From an uncultured Clostridia bacterium (lineage in GTDB: Bacteria > Bacillota > Clostridia > HGM11327), in NCBI GenBank assembly GCA_945918795.1, contig CAMEIT010000009.1, positions 1-56,354 of the forward strand: a stretch of 56,354 nt of DNA, written 5' to 3'. Shown piece by piece: positions 18,283 to 27,300 of the stretch. A model generated the notes under the pieces. The model saw only the letters and a list, made by a program, of their open reading frames with translations, was not told the DNA's origin and ran no database searches. Numbering within the stretch: the stretch's first letter is position 1; every line of letters begins with the position of its first letter. Position numbers and translations under genes: made by a program.

Positions 18283-18549
18283 ATGGAAAACAATAACAAC
18301 AGCAGTCAGCGTGAAGAACTGCTTGAACAAATATCGGCATTGGAATTTGTAATTGCAGACCTCAAGCTTTTTCTTGACACTCACCCGTGCAATCAGGAGG
18401 TTCTGAAGGTTTACGGAGATTATGTTCGGCAATCAAAAGAGCTCAGAGAGAAATTCACGGCGTTTTACGGACCTCTCATGGCGGAAACCTACGAGCCCGA
18501 AAATTATTGGGCATGGATAAAAAATCCGTGGCCATGGGACGCAAATTAA
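18283..18549 (+). CDS. cotJB: Spore coat protein CotJB
   Basis: Encodes 88 residues, preceded by AGAAAGGA. Family hallmarks are visible: an N-terminal helix with the E..SALEF...DLKLFLDTHP pattern, then KELREKF, YGPL and the C-terminal WAWIKNPWPWD, which is diagnostic of CotJB. Full length for the family. Partner of CotJA and CotJC in the inner spore coat; the downstream cotJC is broken here, so the complex may be incomplete. Confidence 0.93.
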   Translation: MENNNNSSQREELLEQISALEFVIADLKLFLDTHPCNQEVLKVYGDYVRQSKELREKFTAFYGPLMAETYEPENYWAWIKNPWPWDAN

Positions 18550-18564
18550 AGGAGGACAAATAAT

Positions 18565-18837
18565 ATGTGGTTTTATGAAAAAAGGCTTCAATTTCCCATC
18601 AACATCAAAAAATCCGACCCTCGAATGGCAAAATATATTCTCAGCCAATACGGCGGTCCCGACGGAGAGCTTTCAGCTTCAATCAGATACCTCAGTCAGC
18701 GCTTCACCATGCCGTGCGAAAGGGCAAAAGCAGTGCTCAACGATATAGGTATATGCGTATCGGTAATGCACCTTTTAATTTTGACGCTTGCGGTTTGGCA
18801 AACGGTCGCCATTTGCTTTTCTCTTTTGATATATTAA
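18565..18837 (+). pseudogene. cotJC: Truncated cotJC (manganese-catalase-like spore coat protein)
   Basis: Starts normally after AAGGAGG with MWFYEKRLQF and matches CotJC through KKSDPRMAKYILSQYGGPDG, RYLSQRF and AKAVLNDIG (about 62 residues). The family then continues EELAHLE, with metal-binding Glu and His, to about 190 residues; here it switches to an unrelated hydrophobic tail of 28 residues and stops. The ferritin-like catalytic core is absent and no remainder of the gene was found in any frame up to 23 kb. Phage packaging genes begin about 115 bases later, so insertion and deletion by a phage-derived element is the likely cause. Confidence 0.85.
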
Positions 18838-18953
18838 TACGCGCACTTTATAAAATAATATTTAAACATTTAATTTTATTATGCTTTTCGGAAAAATAAG
18901 CGCTCAACAGATGATAAATTTATATCAGACGGAGAAAGGAAAGGAAAACAGCC

Positions 18954-20339
18954 ATGCCTATCACAGTAAATCTCGATTACACGCCCACACCCAAGCAGGC
19001 ATTATTTCACAAAAGCAATGCGGACGAGCTTCTCTACGGAGGCGCGGCAGGCGGCGGCAAATCAAAGGCGTGCGTTATGGAAGCTCTGCTGCTTTGTCTG
19101 AAAAATCCGGGGACACACGCATATCTGTTCAGAAGAAGCTATCCCGAGCTGAGAGACACGCTCATTGCCGAAGCTTTGCGCTCAATACCGAATGTCCTCG
19201 GAAAATACAGCGATTCGAAGCACGATTTTGTATTGAAGAACGGCAGTGCTCTTCATTTTCGCTACTGCGCAGGCTTAAACGATGTAACAAGATACCAGGG
19301 TGTTGAAATACATTGGCTTTTTATTGACGAGCTTACGCATTTTGAAAAAGGCGTTTACGATTATCTTAAAACACGTCTGCGCGCGCCTGCAAGGCTCTCG
19401 ATAAAGCCCCTCGTAAGATGTACGTCAAATCCCGGCGGCATAGGTCACGGCTGGGTCAAAGCGTTATTCATTGACGGCATAGAGCCGTTTAAAATATCCG
19501 AGCGCCGCATATACAGCTCTGTCCTCTCAAAAGAAGAAATACGCACAATACAGTACATCCCCGCTTATGCCTCTGACAATCCGCACATAACATCAGATTA
19601 CATATTCGAGCTCGAACAAAAACCCGAAAAGCTACGTAAAGCGCTTTTACTCGGTCAGTGGGATGCGTTTGAAGGACAGGTTTTCACCGAGTGGACCGAC
19701 GACCCGAACAGATACGCACTGCGCACATATACTCACGTTATTGCGCCGTTTGACATTCCGGCATCATGGCGTCGGTACAGAAGCTTTGACTTCGGTTTTT
19801 CCAAGCCTTTCTCCGTAGGTTGGTGGGCTCTTGATAATGACAACCGTCTGTACAGATACAGAGAATATTACGGCTGTACGGGAGTTCCGAACGAGGGAAT
19901 AAAAATACCTCCAAAGGATATTGCCGAAGAAATAGCTCTCATAGAGCGCGAAAACAACGAAACCGACGTAATAGGCATAGCCGACCCGTCAATATTCGAG
20001 GAGAGCCGCGGCGAAAGCATTGCAAGGCAAATGGAACGTGCCGGAGTATATTTTTCAAAAGGCGACAATACGCGCATTGCCGGTAAAATGCAGGTCCATT
20101 ACAGACTCAAGTTTGACGAAAACGGCATTCCCATGATGTACGTTTTCAATACCTGCAAGCATTTTATACGCACAATGCCGAATCTTGTGTACAGCAGCAG
20201 TAACTCCGAGGATATTGACACAAACTGCGAGGACCATATATACGATGAGACGCGCTATATGTTTATGGAGTACCCGATTGCTTCAAAGAAAGCGCCTTCC
20301 ACACCACATCCCAAAGCATACGATCCGTTATCGGATTAA
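18954..20339 (+). CDS. Phage terminase large subunit
   Basis: A 461-residue protein preceded by AAAGGAAA. The ATPase domain has a Walker A GGAAGGGKSK (about residues 30-39), Walker B WLFIDELTHF, and the coupling motif TSNPGG. The C-terminal RNase H-like nuclease domain has SFDFGFSKP, GIADPSIF and YDPLSD acidic residues. It drives DNA packaging into phage heads and cuts concatemers. No small terminase subunit precedes it. It is the first gene of a four-gene packaging island reading away from the broken cotJC. Confidence 0.92.
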   Translation: MPITVNLDYTPTPKQALFHKSNADELLYGGAAGGGKSKACVMEALLLCLKNPGTHAYLFRRSYPELRDTLIAEALRSIPNVLGKYSDSKHDFVLKNGSALHFRYCAGLNDVTRYQGVEIHWLFIDELTHFEKGVYDYLKTRLRAPARLSIKPLVRCTSNPGGIGHGWVKALFIDGIEPFKISERRIYSSVLSKEEIRTIQYIPAYASDNPHITSDYIFELEQKPEKLRKALLLGQWDAFEGQVFTEWTDDPNRYALRTYTHVIAPFDIPASWRRYRSFDFGFSKPFSVGWWALDNDNRLYRYREYYGCTGVPNEGIKIPPKDIAEEIALIERENNETDVIGIADPSIFEESRGESIARQMERAGVYFSKGDNTRIAGKMQVHYRLKFDENGIPMMYVFNTCKHFIRTMPNLVYSSSNSEDIDTNCEDHIYDETRYMFMEYPIASKKAPSTPHPKAYDPLSD

Positions 20340-20363
20340 ATATTAACATAAAAGGAGAAAATA

Positions 20364-21935
20364 ATGGATATTCGACAAAAAAACGCTCTTGAAGAAGCAT
20401 TTGCCGAGGAAAGCGACAGCCTGTTCAGGAATTATTACGAAAGAACCAAAAGTTTCAGGCAGAAATGTACGGAAAACGAAAATTTTTGGAGCTCAAATCA
20501 CTGGCACGGGAAACAGCAGAATCCAAACGAGCCGTACCCGAGCGTACCTGCTCTGTTCAGCGCCATCGAAAACGTACACGCGGAAATAATGGATAATTAT
20601 CCCGAAGCAGTTCTTCTTCCCTGTACAAGCAGTGATGAAAAGCTTGCCGGCGTGCTTGAAAGCATTGTCAAATCTGTGCTCGAAAGAGGCAGCTTCGTAA
20701 AAAAATACCGACGCGAAATGCTACGGCTGCTCAAGCACGGTGCGTGCTGTTTTTCTGTAATATGGAACAGCTCGCTTTACGGCGGATACGGAGATATAGA
20801 TATTGTTCCGTGGGACATAAGATATTTCTTGTGGGACCCCTCATACGACAATATTCAGGACGGCAAAAGCGTATTCAAATTCAGTTTCCATGACCGTTCA
20901 TGGTTTAAAGACCACTATCCCGAAAAGTACGACCGCATGAGAGAGAGTGCATGGCACTCCGAAATAGAGCGTTGCAATGACTACACACATGACAACGCCG
21001 ATTCGAACGATATAATGCTTATTGAGCGCTGGTATAAAAAATACAATCCCGCAACAGGCAGATATACCGTTCAAATGGCAAAGCTTGCAGGCGGAGTTGT
21101 TCTGGAATGGAGCGAATACGACCCCATTCTCAGTGAAAACGGAGTGTATACAGACGGGCTGTATCCGTTTGTGGTCATACCGCTTTACGAGCTTGAAGAT
21201 ACGCCCGTCGGCATGGGCATGGTTGATATTTTCCGTTCGGAGCAGGAATACATAGATATGCTCGACAGGATAATTCTGAAAAACGCAATGATGTCAGGCA
21301 AGCTCAGACTGCTTAAGGACAACAGATGCAATATTCCCAAGGAAAAGCTCGCCGATTGGGACGAGGATGTGCTCGAAGGCTCAGACATAAGCGAAAGAAG
21401 CATAAGGTGGTTCCAGCCGGCGCCCATATCTCCCATGATTCAGGAGCACCTTGAATTCAAGATAAGTATGCTTAAGAAGGATTCGGGACAAACAGAGCTT
21501 GCACGCGGCGAAAGCTCATCATCCGTCACAGCCGCAAGCGCAATACTCGCACTCCAGAACGCCGCAAGCAAACGCACAAGGAACATCGTCGGCAGAATTT
21601 ATGACAGATACACCGAAATAGTGCGGATGATACTCGCAAGAATATCGCAGTTTTACGACAATACACGTTCTGTTAGAATCGCGGGAGCAGACGGGATTCA
21701 TATGGAATATTTTGATCCGACGGCTTTTGATAAGTTTTCTTTTTACGATTTTGACGTAAAGGTCCATGCGCAAAAGAAAAATCCGTATGAAATCATATAC
21801 AATAACGATATTGCACGCGAATTAAAAGAACTCGGCGTGATAGACAACGAGGAAATGATTGACCTGATGAGCTTTGAAGGAAAAGATTTATTGAAGGCAA
21901 AGCTTGAACAGAAAAAAACTCAACAAAAAGGCTGA
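20364..21935 (+). CDS. Phage portal protein (P22-like)
   Basis: A 523-residue protein preceded by AAGGAGA, 24 bases after the terminase. Portal features include an N-terminal helical region (FRNYYERTKSFRQKC), a membrane-free alpha/beta core with VPWDIRYFLWDPS and LIERWYKKYNP, an EQEYIDMLDRIILKNAM helix and a Gln/Ser/Ala-rich segment GESSSSVTAASAILALQNAA before the crown. Portals form the dodecameric ring that docks terminase. The pairing with the large terminase makes the call firm; the P22-like subtype is by overall resemblance. Confidence 0.85.
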   Translation: MDIRQKNALEEAFAEESDSLFRNYYERTKSFRQKCTENENFWSSNHWHGKQQNPNEPYPSVPALFSAIENVHAEIMDNYPEAVLLPCTSSDEKLAGVLESIVKSVLERGSFVKKYRREMLRLLKHGACCFSVIWNSSLYGGYGDIDIVPWDIRYFLWDPSYDNIQDGKSVFKFSFHDRSWFKDHYPEKYDRMRESAWHSEIERCNDYTHDNADSNDIMLIERWYKKYNPATGRYTVQMAKLAGGVVLEWSEYDPILSENGVYTDGLYPFVVIPLYELEDTPVGMGMVDIFRSEQEYIDMLDRIILKNAMMSGKLRLLKDNRCNIPKEKLADWDEDVLEGSDISERSIRWFQPAPISPMIQEHLEFKISMLKKDSGQTELARGESSSSVTAASAILALQNAASKRTRNIVGRIYDRYTEIVRMILARISQFYDNTRSVRIAGADGIHMEYFDPTAFDKFSFYDFDVKVHAQKKNPYEIIYNNDIARELKELGVIDNEEMIDLMSFEGKDLLKAKLEQKKTQQKG

Positions 21936-21965
21936 TAAGCCATAAAACAGAAAGGAAATATAATT

Positions 21966-22223
21966 ATGAAAAACATCAACACAACAGAAAACCTGTCAAA
22001 GCGTCTTACTGATTCTGAAATTGACGCCGGAATATCACAAATCGCCGAATTGCTCGGCAACTGCAAAAAATATACAGTTTGCCTGCCTCTTATCGATGGA
22101 AAACCGTCCACAGCGGAAGTATGCTATAACGGCTATGTAATTAGAATCAAGTGCGGAGTCAGCGTGGAATTGCCCGAACCGATATATATGCTCCTCAGAC
22201 ACTCCGGCAGACTGAACGTCTGA
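21966..22223 (+). CDS. Small protein in phage packaging island, unknown function
   Basis: Encodes 85 residues after AGAAAGGAAAT. An N-terminal acidic helical part (TDSEIDAGISQIAELLG) is followed by a beta-rich part (KYTVCLPLIDG, EVCYNGYVIRIKCGVSVELPE). No metal or nuclease motif. By position between portal and head-completion genes it could be a head decoration, scaffold or adaptor protein. I do not recognise the family. Confidence 0.6.
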   Translation: MKNINTTENLSKRLTDSEIDAGISQIAELLGNCKKYTVCLPLIDGKPSTAEVCYNGYVIRIKCGVSVELPEPIYMLLRHSGRLNV

Positions 22224-22282
22224 TATTAACAAAGACCAAGCGAATATGCCGTTTTTGACGGATAAAAAAGCATATCACGATG

Positions 22283-22327
22283 AAAGGAGAGCTTTTGCTC
22301 AAAAATGCAAAAGCATCATAAAATATG
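22283..22327 (+). promoter_or_regulatory. Ribosome site separated from its start by a hairpin
   Basis: AAAGGAGA (22283-22290) is 34 bases from the ATG at 22325. Between them GCTTTTGC (22291-22298) pairs perfectly with GCAAAAGC (22307-22314). Excluding the hairpin leaves 10 bases, a workable spacing. Confidence 0.55.
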
Positions 22328-22900
22328 AACGTATATAATCTTGATACGCTGTCGCTTCAATACATAAGACGCCCCATAGACGATGACGCCAGAACAGAGC
22401 TTTCCGCTTTTTTCACAGTCGCTTACAACGAGATTTACAGGCGTATTATGAGTGAAGCATACAGAATCACATTTACCGAAAACGTTCAGCTTGACAACAA
22501 CAAGAGTTTTTCGTCAGGCAGTCTTTCAAAAAGACTTATCACCATAAAAAACATACGAACGCCTCAAAATGAAAAGCTGCTATGGGAGAGAGGCACCGAG
22601 AACAATATTAACGTGCATACAGCAGCATCAACTGTCATTGTTACATATTGCTATATGCCCGGGCTGCTGCAAAACAGCACGCCTACAACGCCTCCCGAAT
22701 CTGCCGCTCCCTCAAATACGCCCGTAATACCCGAGGAATATCACAACATATTCTCTCTTTGGGCTGCATACAGGTATCTGCATTCAAGACGCAAGTTTGA
22801 GGACTCAAACTATTATTACGAAATGGCAATGGAGCTTTTTATGAAGCTGTCAAACGATTTTGGCGAAAAAACAAGGCTGAAAGTAAATTATATGAACTGA
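22325..22900 (+). CDS. Probable phage head-completion or adaptor protein
   Basis: A 191-residue protein. Its mixed alpha/beta make-up, position behind the portal, and a C-terminal helical part (YHNIFSLWAAYRYLHSRR, YYYEMAMELFMKL) recall gp6/gp11-type head-tail adaptors, but the match is by pattern only. A Pro/Thr/Ser-rich insert (residues about 118-138) is unusual for that family. The start at 22325 has its ribosome site on the far side of a hairpin. It is the last gene of the island; no capsid, protease, tail or lysis genes follow. Confidence 0.5.
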   Translation: MNVYNLDTLSLQYIRRPIDDDARTELSAFFTVAYNEIYRRIMSEAYRITFTENVQLDNNKSFSSGSLSKRLITIKNIRTPQNEKLLWERGTENNINVHTAASTVIVTYCYMPGLLQNSTPTTPPESAAPSNTPVIPEEYHNIFSLWAAYRYLHSRRKFEDSNYYYEMAMELFMKLSNDFGEKTRLKVNYMN

Positions 22901-22909
22901 TTACAGACT

Positions 22910-22950
22910 AAGCGGGAGCTTTCTCAAGAGTTCCCGCTTATTAAAATTTT
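22910..22950 (+). terminator. Probable terminator of the packaging island
   Basis: AAGCGGGA (22910-22917) pairs with TCCCGCTT (22932-22939), then ATTAAAATTTT. The T tract is interrupted, so termination strength is uncertain. Confidence 0.65.
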
Positions 22951-23027
22951 ATATAGATATATATGAATATATTTTAACTGTTATAAATCGATCTTGTATT
23001 ATATTGAAATTTGTAAATATATTCTCG

Positions 23028-23375
23028 TCACAAAATGACGATATTGTCCGTATTGCGTTTTGATTTCTTTTTTGTCAAAAATGCTTTTTTCTCGCTGTCC
23101 GACATTGTGCATTCAGCCAGCATATCGAAAGCCATATCTCTGCCTGCCTCCGAAATGGAATAATACATTCTTCTGCCGTCCTTTCTTTCGTTGACAACGC
23201 CCGATTCACACAGTATCTTCATATGATGCGACAATGTAGGCTGACTTATATCAAGCTCCTTGAGAATACTGTCCGCATATTTTTCTCCGTCAATGAGCAT
23301 TTCCAATATCTTTATACGATTTTCATCTGCAAAGGCCTTAAATATCCTTTCCGCCTGAGAATATTTATTTTCCAT
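23028..23375 (-). CDS. ArsR-family winged-helix transcriptional regulator
   Basis: Encodes 115 residues starting MENKYSQAER; this ATG sits 10 bases from AAAGG, whereas the upstream ATG at 23384 is only 2 bases away. The winged helix-turn-helix is clear: IFKAFADENRIKILEML, then LDISQPTLSHHMKIL (recognition helix) and RRMYYSI (wing). There is no ArsR-type CxC metal motif in helix 3, so the sensed signal is not arsenite-like by sequence. The C-terminus is Lys-rich and ends VIL. It has its own promoter and is separated by a terminator from the arginine operon upstream. Confidence 0.88.
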   Translation of the reverse strand: MENKYSQAERIFKAFADENRIKILEMLIDGEKYADSILKELDISQPTLSHHMKILCESGVVNERKDGRRMYYSISEAGRDMAFDMLAECTMSDSEKKAFLTKKKSKRNTDNIVIL

Positions 23376-23455
23376 ATTCAGCATTCCTTTCGTTATTCAT
23401 AAAAGCAGTATTCCCTTGCCGCCACCTACAATAAATAGAATACCGTCTATATATA

Positions 23456-23484
23456 ATTATATTACATCGTGGCGAATATGTCAA
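23456..23484 (-). promoter_or_regulatory. Sigma-A promoter of the arsR-type gene
   Basis: On the minus strand TTGACA (23484-23479), 17-base spacer, TATAAT (23461-23456): both hexamers are consensus. The -10 lies within the palindrome ATATAATTATAT (23451-23462), which could be an autoregulatory operator but is also simple AT sequence. Confidence 0.85.
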
Positions 23485-23485
23485 G

Positions 23486-23531
23486 CAAAAAATAAAACCA
23501 ATTATATTTACATTTATAAATATAATCGGTT
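23486..23531 (-). terminator. Terminator of the arginine operon
   Basis: Read on the minus strand, AACC-G-ATTATATTTA pairs with TAAATATAAT-T-GGTT and is followed by TTTATTTTTT. It lies 25 bases after the metallo-hydrolase stop and just upstream of the arsR promoter. Confidence 0.8.
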
Positions 23532-23555
23532 CGTGTAAAATTTTATATTGTGCAA

Positions 23556-24278
23556 TTACACTTCTGTCTCGTACCCGTCATATGCAACAGTCAATGAATA
23601 GCTCTTTTCTTCCGCCTGAAGTCGGGCAAGAGCACATTCATTTCGCGGTGCAACATGAGAAATAATTATTCTGTTTGTAAGGCACCTCTCAAATACATCC
23701 TTTGCTTCTTCAAAAGACACATGAGCACCCTCACCTACTATTGCATCACATTCACGCTCAAAGCATACTTTCGGCGTATCGTTTGCGTAGCCTGCAATAT
23801 CGCCCGTGAATACAACTCTTTTGTTTTCAGCCTCAAGCATAAACGCATATGTGTTGCCGTTGCCGTGTTTTGTAGGCATTGCCGTGACCTTCACAGTGCC
23901 GTCATCATATATTGCGCCTTCTTTGTAAACTCTGAAGTCAAGAGCTCTTGTGTTGTTGCCGTTTGCCGCATTATTCCATAATTTCAGTGCGTCAACACCT
24001 ATTTGCTCCGGCAAAAGCATTGCAGTATTCACATCCTTGTAATACCATGAAATGAGATCCACAAATTCGGGCAGACCGTTAGTATGATCCCCGTGAAGAT
24101 GCGTTATAAAAATAGCCTTCAAGTCGCAAAGCGGAATATCTCTTCGTATCAGCATATTTACAAACGGCGCGCCTGCATCCATCAAATATTTTCTGCCGTT
24201 TATATCTATCATCGTACACGAGCAATATCTGTCCTTTTCGGGCAGACCGTGGCTTGTTCCCAAAAACGTCAGCTTCAT
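23556..24278 (-). CDS. Metallo-beta-lactamase-fold hydrolase, RNase Z-like
   Basis: A 240-residue protein with start MKLTFLGTSHG; a TTG at 24284 with better spacing from AAAGGA is an alternative. The first zinc motif THLHGDH (HxHxDH) is intact, followed by a late GDIAG Asp strand and ISHVAPRN His, as in the RNase Z/ElaC-like group of the fold. It lacks the exosite arm of true tRNA 3' processing RNase Z, so the substrate is uncertain. It is the last gene of the arginine operon, 37 bases after carB-dapF. Its link to arginine or lysine metabolism is unexplained. Confidence 0.85.
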   Translation of the reverse strand: MKLTFLGTSHGLPEKDRYCSCTMIDINGRKYLMDAGAPFVNMLIRRDIPLCDLKAIFITHLHGDHTNGLPEFVDLISWYYKDVNTAMLLPEQIGVDALKLWNNAANGNNTRALDFRVYKEGAIYDDGTVKVTAMPTKHGNGNTYAFMLEAENKRVVFTGDIAGYANDTPKVCFERECDAIVGEGAHVSFEEAKDVFERCLTNRIIISHVAPRNECALARLQAEEKSYSLTVAYDGYETEV

Positions 24279-24314
24279 AATCAAGCTTCATCCTTTCTGC
24301 AAATAGATTTCGCG

Positions 24315-27300
24315 TTAATACTCAAATTCTCCCGTATAAATCAGGTGTGCATCGCCCGCAAGAGTGATTCTTTCGTCCGTATAGTTGACAATAAGGTCTC
24401 CGCCGTTCACTTTTACGGTAATGTCTTTACCCTTCTTACAAAATCCGTTTTCCACAGCCGCAACCACCGCCGCACACGCGCCCGTACCGCAGGCAATTGT
24501 TTCCCCGTTGCCTCTTTCGTACACGCGCATACGAATTGTCGAAGCGTTAACAACTCTTATGAACTCCGTATTAATCCTCTGCGGAAATATTTCGGCGTTT
24601 TCAAAATACGGACCGATTCTGTCAATATCAAGCGTATCAACATTGTCCTCGAACAAAACGCAGTGAGGATTTCCAATTGAACAGCACGTTATCCTGTGTT
24701 CGGTTGAATTGATATTCACGGGATAATCTATAATTTTCTGTTCCTTGAGAAGTGTGGGCAGGCTTGCCGATGACAAATCGGCTTTTCCCATGTTTACTGT
24801 AACATACGTCACCTTGCCGTTGCGTGTGTAGAGCGTCAGTTCCTTTATGCCGCTGTCGGTTTCAACGGTAATGTTGTCTTTGGAAACAATGCCGTTATCA
24901 AAAGCATATTTTCCGACGCATCTTATAGCATTGCCTGCCATTTTGCCCTTGGAGCCGTCCTTATTGTATATGTGCATCTTTATGTCCGCAACATCGGAGT
25001 TTTCCATTAAAACAATTCCGCAGCCGCCTATGCCGTAATTTCTGTCGCACAGAGTAATGCAAAGCGATTCGGGGCACGTAATTCCGTTGTCAAAATTTTC
25101 AACAAAAATATAGTCGTTGCCTGTCCCCTCCATTTTTGCAAATCTGAATTTTCTCCTCTCGGTCCTCATGTTATTTATATCGACAAGCTCCGTATTCTGC
25201 TGATTATAACGGCTTGCGATAATATCCGCAAGAGCATTCGCCGTATCAAGCGACGTGAGGCACACAATTCCGAGCTGAAGAGCTTTTCTGTGGAGCTTTA
25301 TATAATCGTCAAGCGTTCTGTCAAAAAGCGCGCCCGTATAAACTATATAGCTTATTTTGCCCGTCTCAAGAAGTGCAAAAAGCTTATCGGCTTCCGTCAT
25401 TCCGCCCACGTGAACAGTCTTGATTCCGAGGCTTTCTATTGCAAGCGTCGTATCATGAGTTGCATATATCTCCATTCCTATATCATTAAGCTTTTTTGCG
25501 AGCGATATGATTTCCGGGAGATCGTGATTGTCAACGGATATGAATACGCCGTTTCGCTGTGACACGTGCTGCAATACGAATCCTGCCGACGTCAAGCCCT
25601 TAAACAGCGCTTCGTTCAATGTTTTGCCTATTCCGAGAACCTCGCCCGTCGATTTCATCTCTGGTCCCAAATAAGAATTCACGTCTGTAAGCTTTTCAAA
25701 TGAGAATACAGGCACCTTTACCGCAAAATACGGCGGTATTCTGTAAAGTCCGCTTCCGTAGCCGAGCGACAAAAGGCTTTCTCCCGTCATTACTCTTGAA
25801 GCAATATCGACCATGGGCACGCCCGTCACCTTGCTTATATACGGAATGGTTCTCGATGCACGCGGATTTACCTCTATAACATAAAGCTCGTTATTGTATA
25901 TGAGATACTGAATATTGACAAGCCCTTTTGTTCCGAGCGAAAGCGCAAGCTTAGTTGAGCAATCGACTATTTTTTGAGTCATCTTGTCGTTTATTCCGTA
26001 CGGCGGATATACCGCAATAGAGTCTCCGCTGTGAACCCCGGCTCTCTCGATGTGTTGCATTATTCCCGGTATGAGCACGTCCTTTCCGTCCGAAATAACG
26101 TCCACCTCAACCTCGCTTCCGGGCATATATTTATCCACAAGGACCGGATTTTCTATTCCCGCCGCCAAAATACGCTTCATGTAACGTTCTACTTCTGCGT
26201 CGTTATGAGTTATCTGCATATTCTGTCCACCGATGACGTAGGACGGTCTGAGAAGCACAGGATATCCGAGCGTATGGCCTGCATCGATCGCCTCGCTCAA
26301 AGAAAGCACGCTTGTGCCCTTGGGACGCTTTATCGAGAATTTTTCGAGCAACGCATCGAATTTTTCTCTGTCCTCTGCCGTATCTATTCCCTGAGCCGAC
26401 GTTCCGAGAATCCTTATATTGTTGTCGTCGAGGAATTTTGTAAGTTTTATTGCCGTTTGTCCTCCGAATGCCACAACAACGCCTATCGGATTTTCCACTT
26501 TGATTATATTCATTACATCCTCAGGCGTAAGAGGCTCAAAATAAAGTCTGTCGGCAGTATCGTAATCTGTCGATACCGTTTCCGGATTGTTATTGACTAT
26601 TACAACATCGTATCCGAGCTTTTTCAGCGTCCATACGCAATGCACAGAGGAATAATCAAACTCTATGCCCTGACCTATTCTTATAGGACCCGAACCAAGC
26701 ACCATTATTACAGGCTTGCCTGATCTTGCAAAGCTCCTTGCTTCGCAGAAAGAATCATACGTCGAGTAAAAATACGGAGTCTGAGCGTCAAATTCAGCGC
26801 CGCACGTATCTACCATTTTATATGACGCACAAATATCAAAATCAAGCTCTTTTCCGCTTATTTTCTTTATTGCTCGGTCAGTGTAGCCGTACTTCTTTGC
26901 TTTAATATAAAGCTCCTTGCTCATGGGAGAGCATTCAAGCTCGTATTCAAAATCGGCAAGTTTCTTCAATTTTGAAATGAAAAATCTGTCTATCTTTGTT
27001 ATGTTAAAAATCTCGTCTACCGAAATTCCTGCCTTTAACGCCTCAAAAATCGTGAAAATACGTCTGTCGTCCATTCTTGCAAGACGTTCCCTCACGGGCG
27101 AATCGTCAAGAGGCTTTGCATTCAGTGTATCAAGAGATATTTCCGCACCACGCACGGCTTTCATTATTCCCGATTCAAAGCTTTCGGCTATCGCCATTAC
27201 TTCGCCCGTCGCCTTCATTTGTGTGCCGAGCTTGCGGCTTGAGCCTGCAAATTTATCAAAAGGCCATTTTGGGAATTTCACGACAACATAATCGAGCGCA

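Noticed and set aside
18714..18899. Alternative frame through the cotJC break (NAPFNFDACG)
   Set aside because: Does not restore the CotJC sequence in any frame, so a simple frameshift is not supported.
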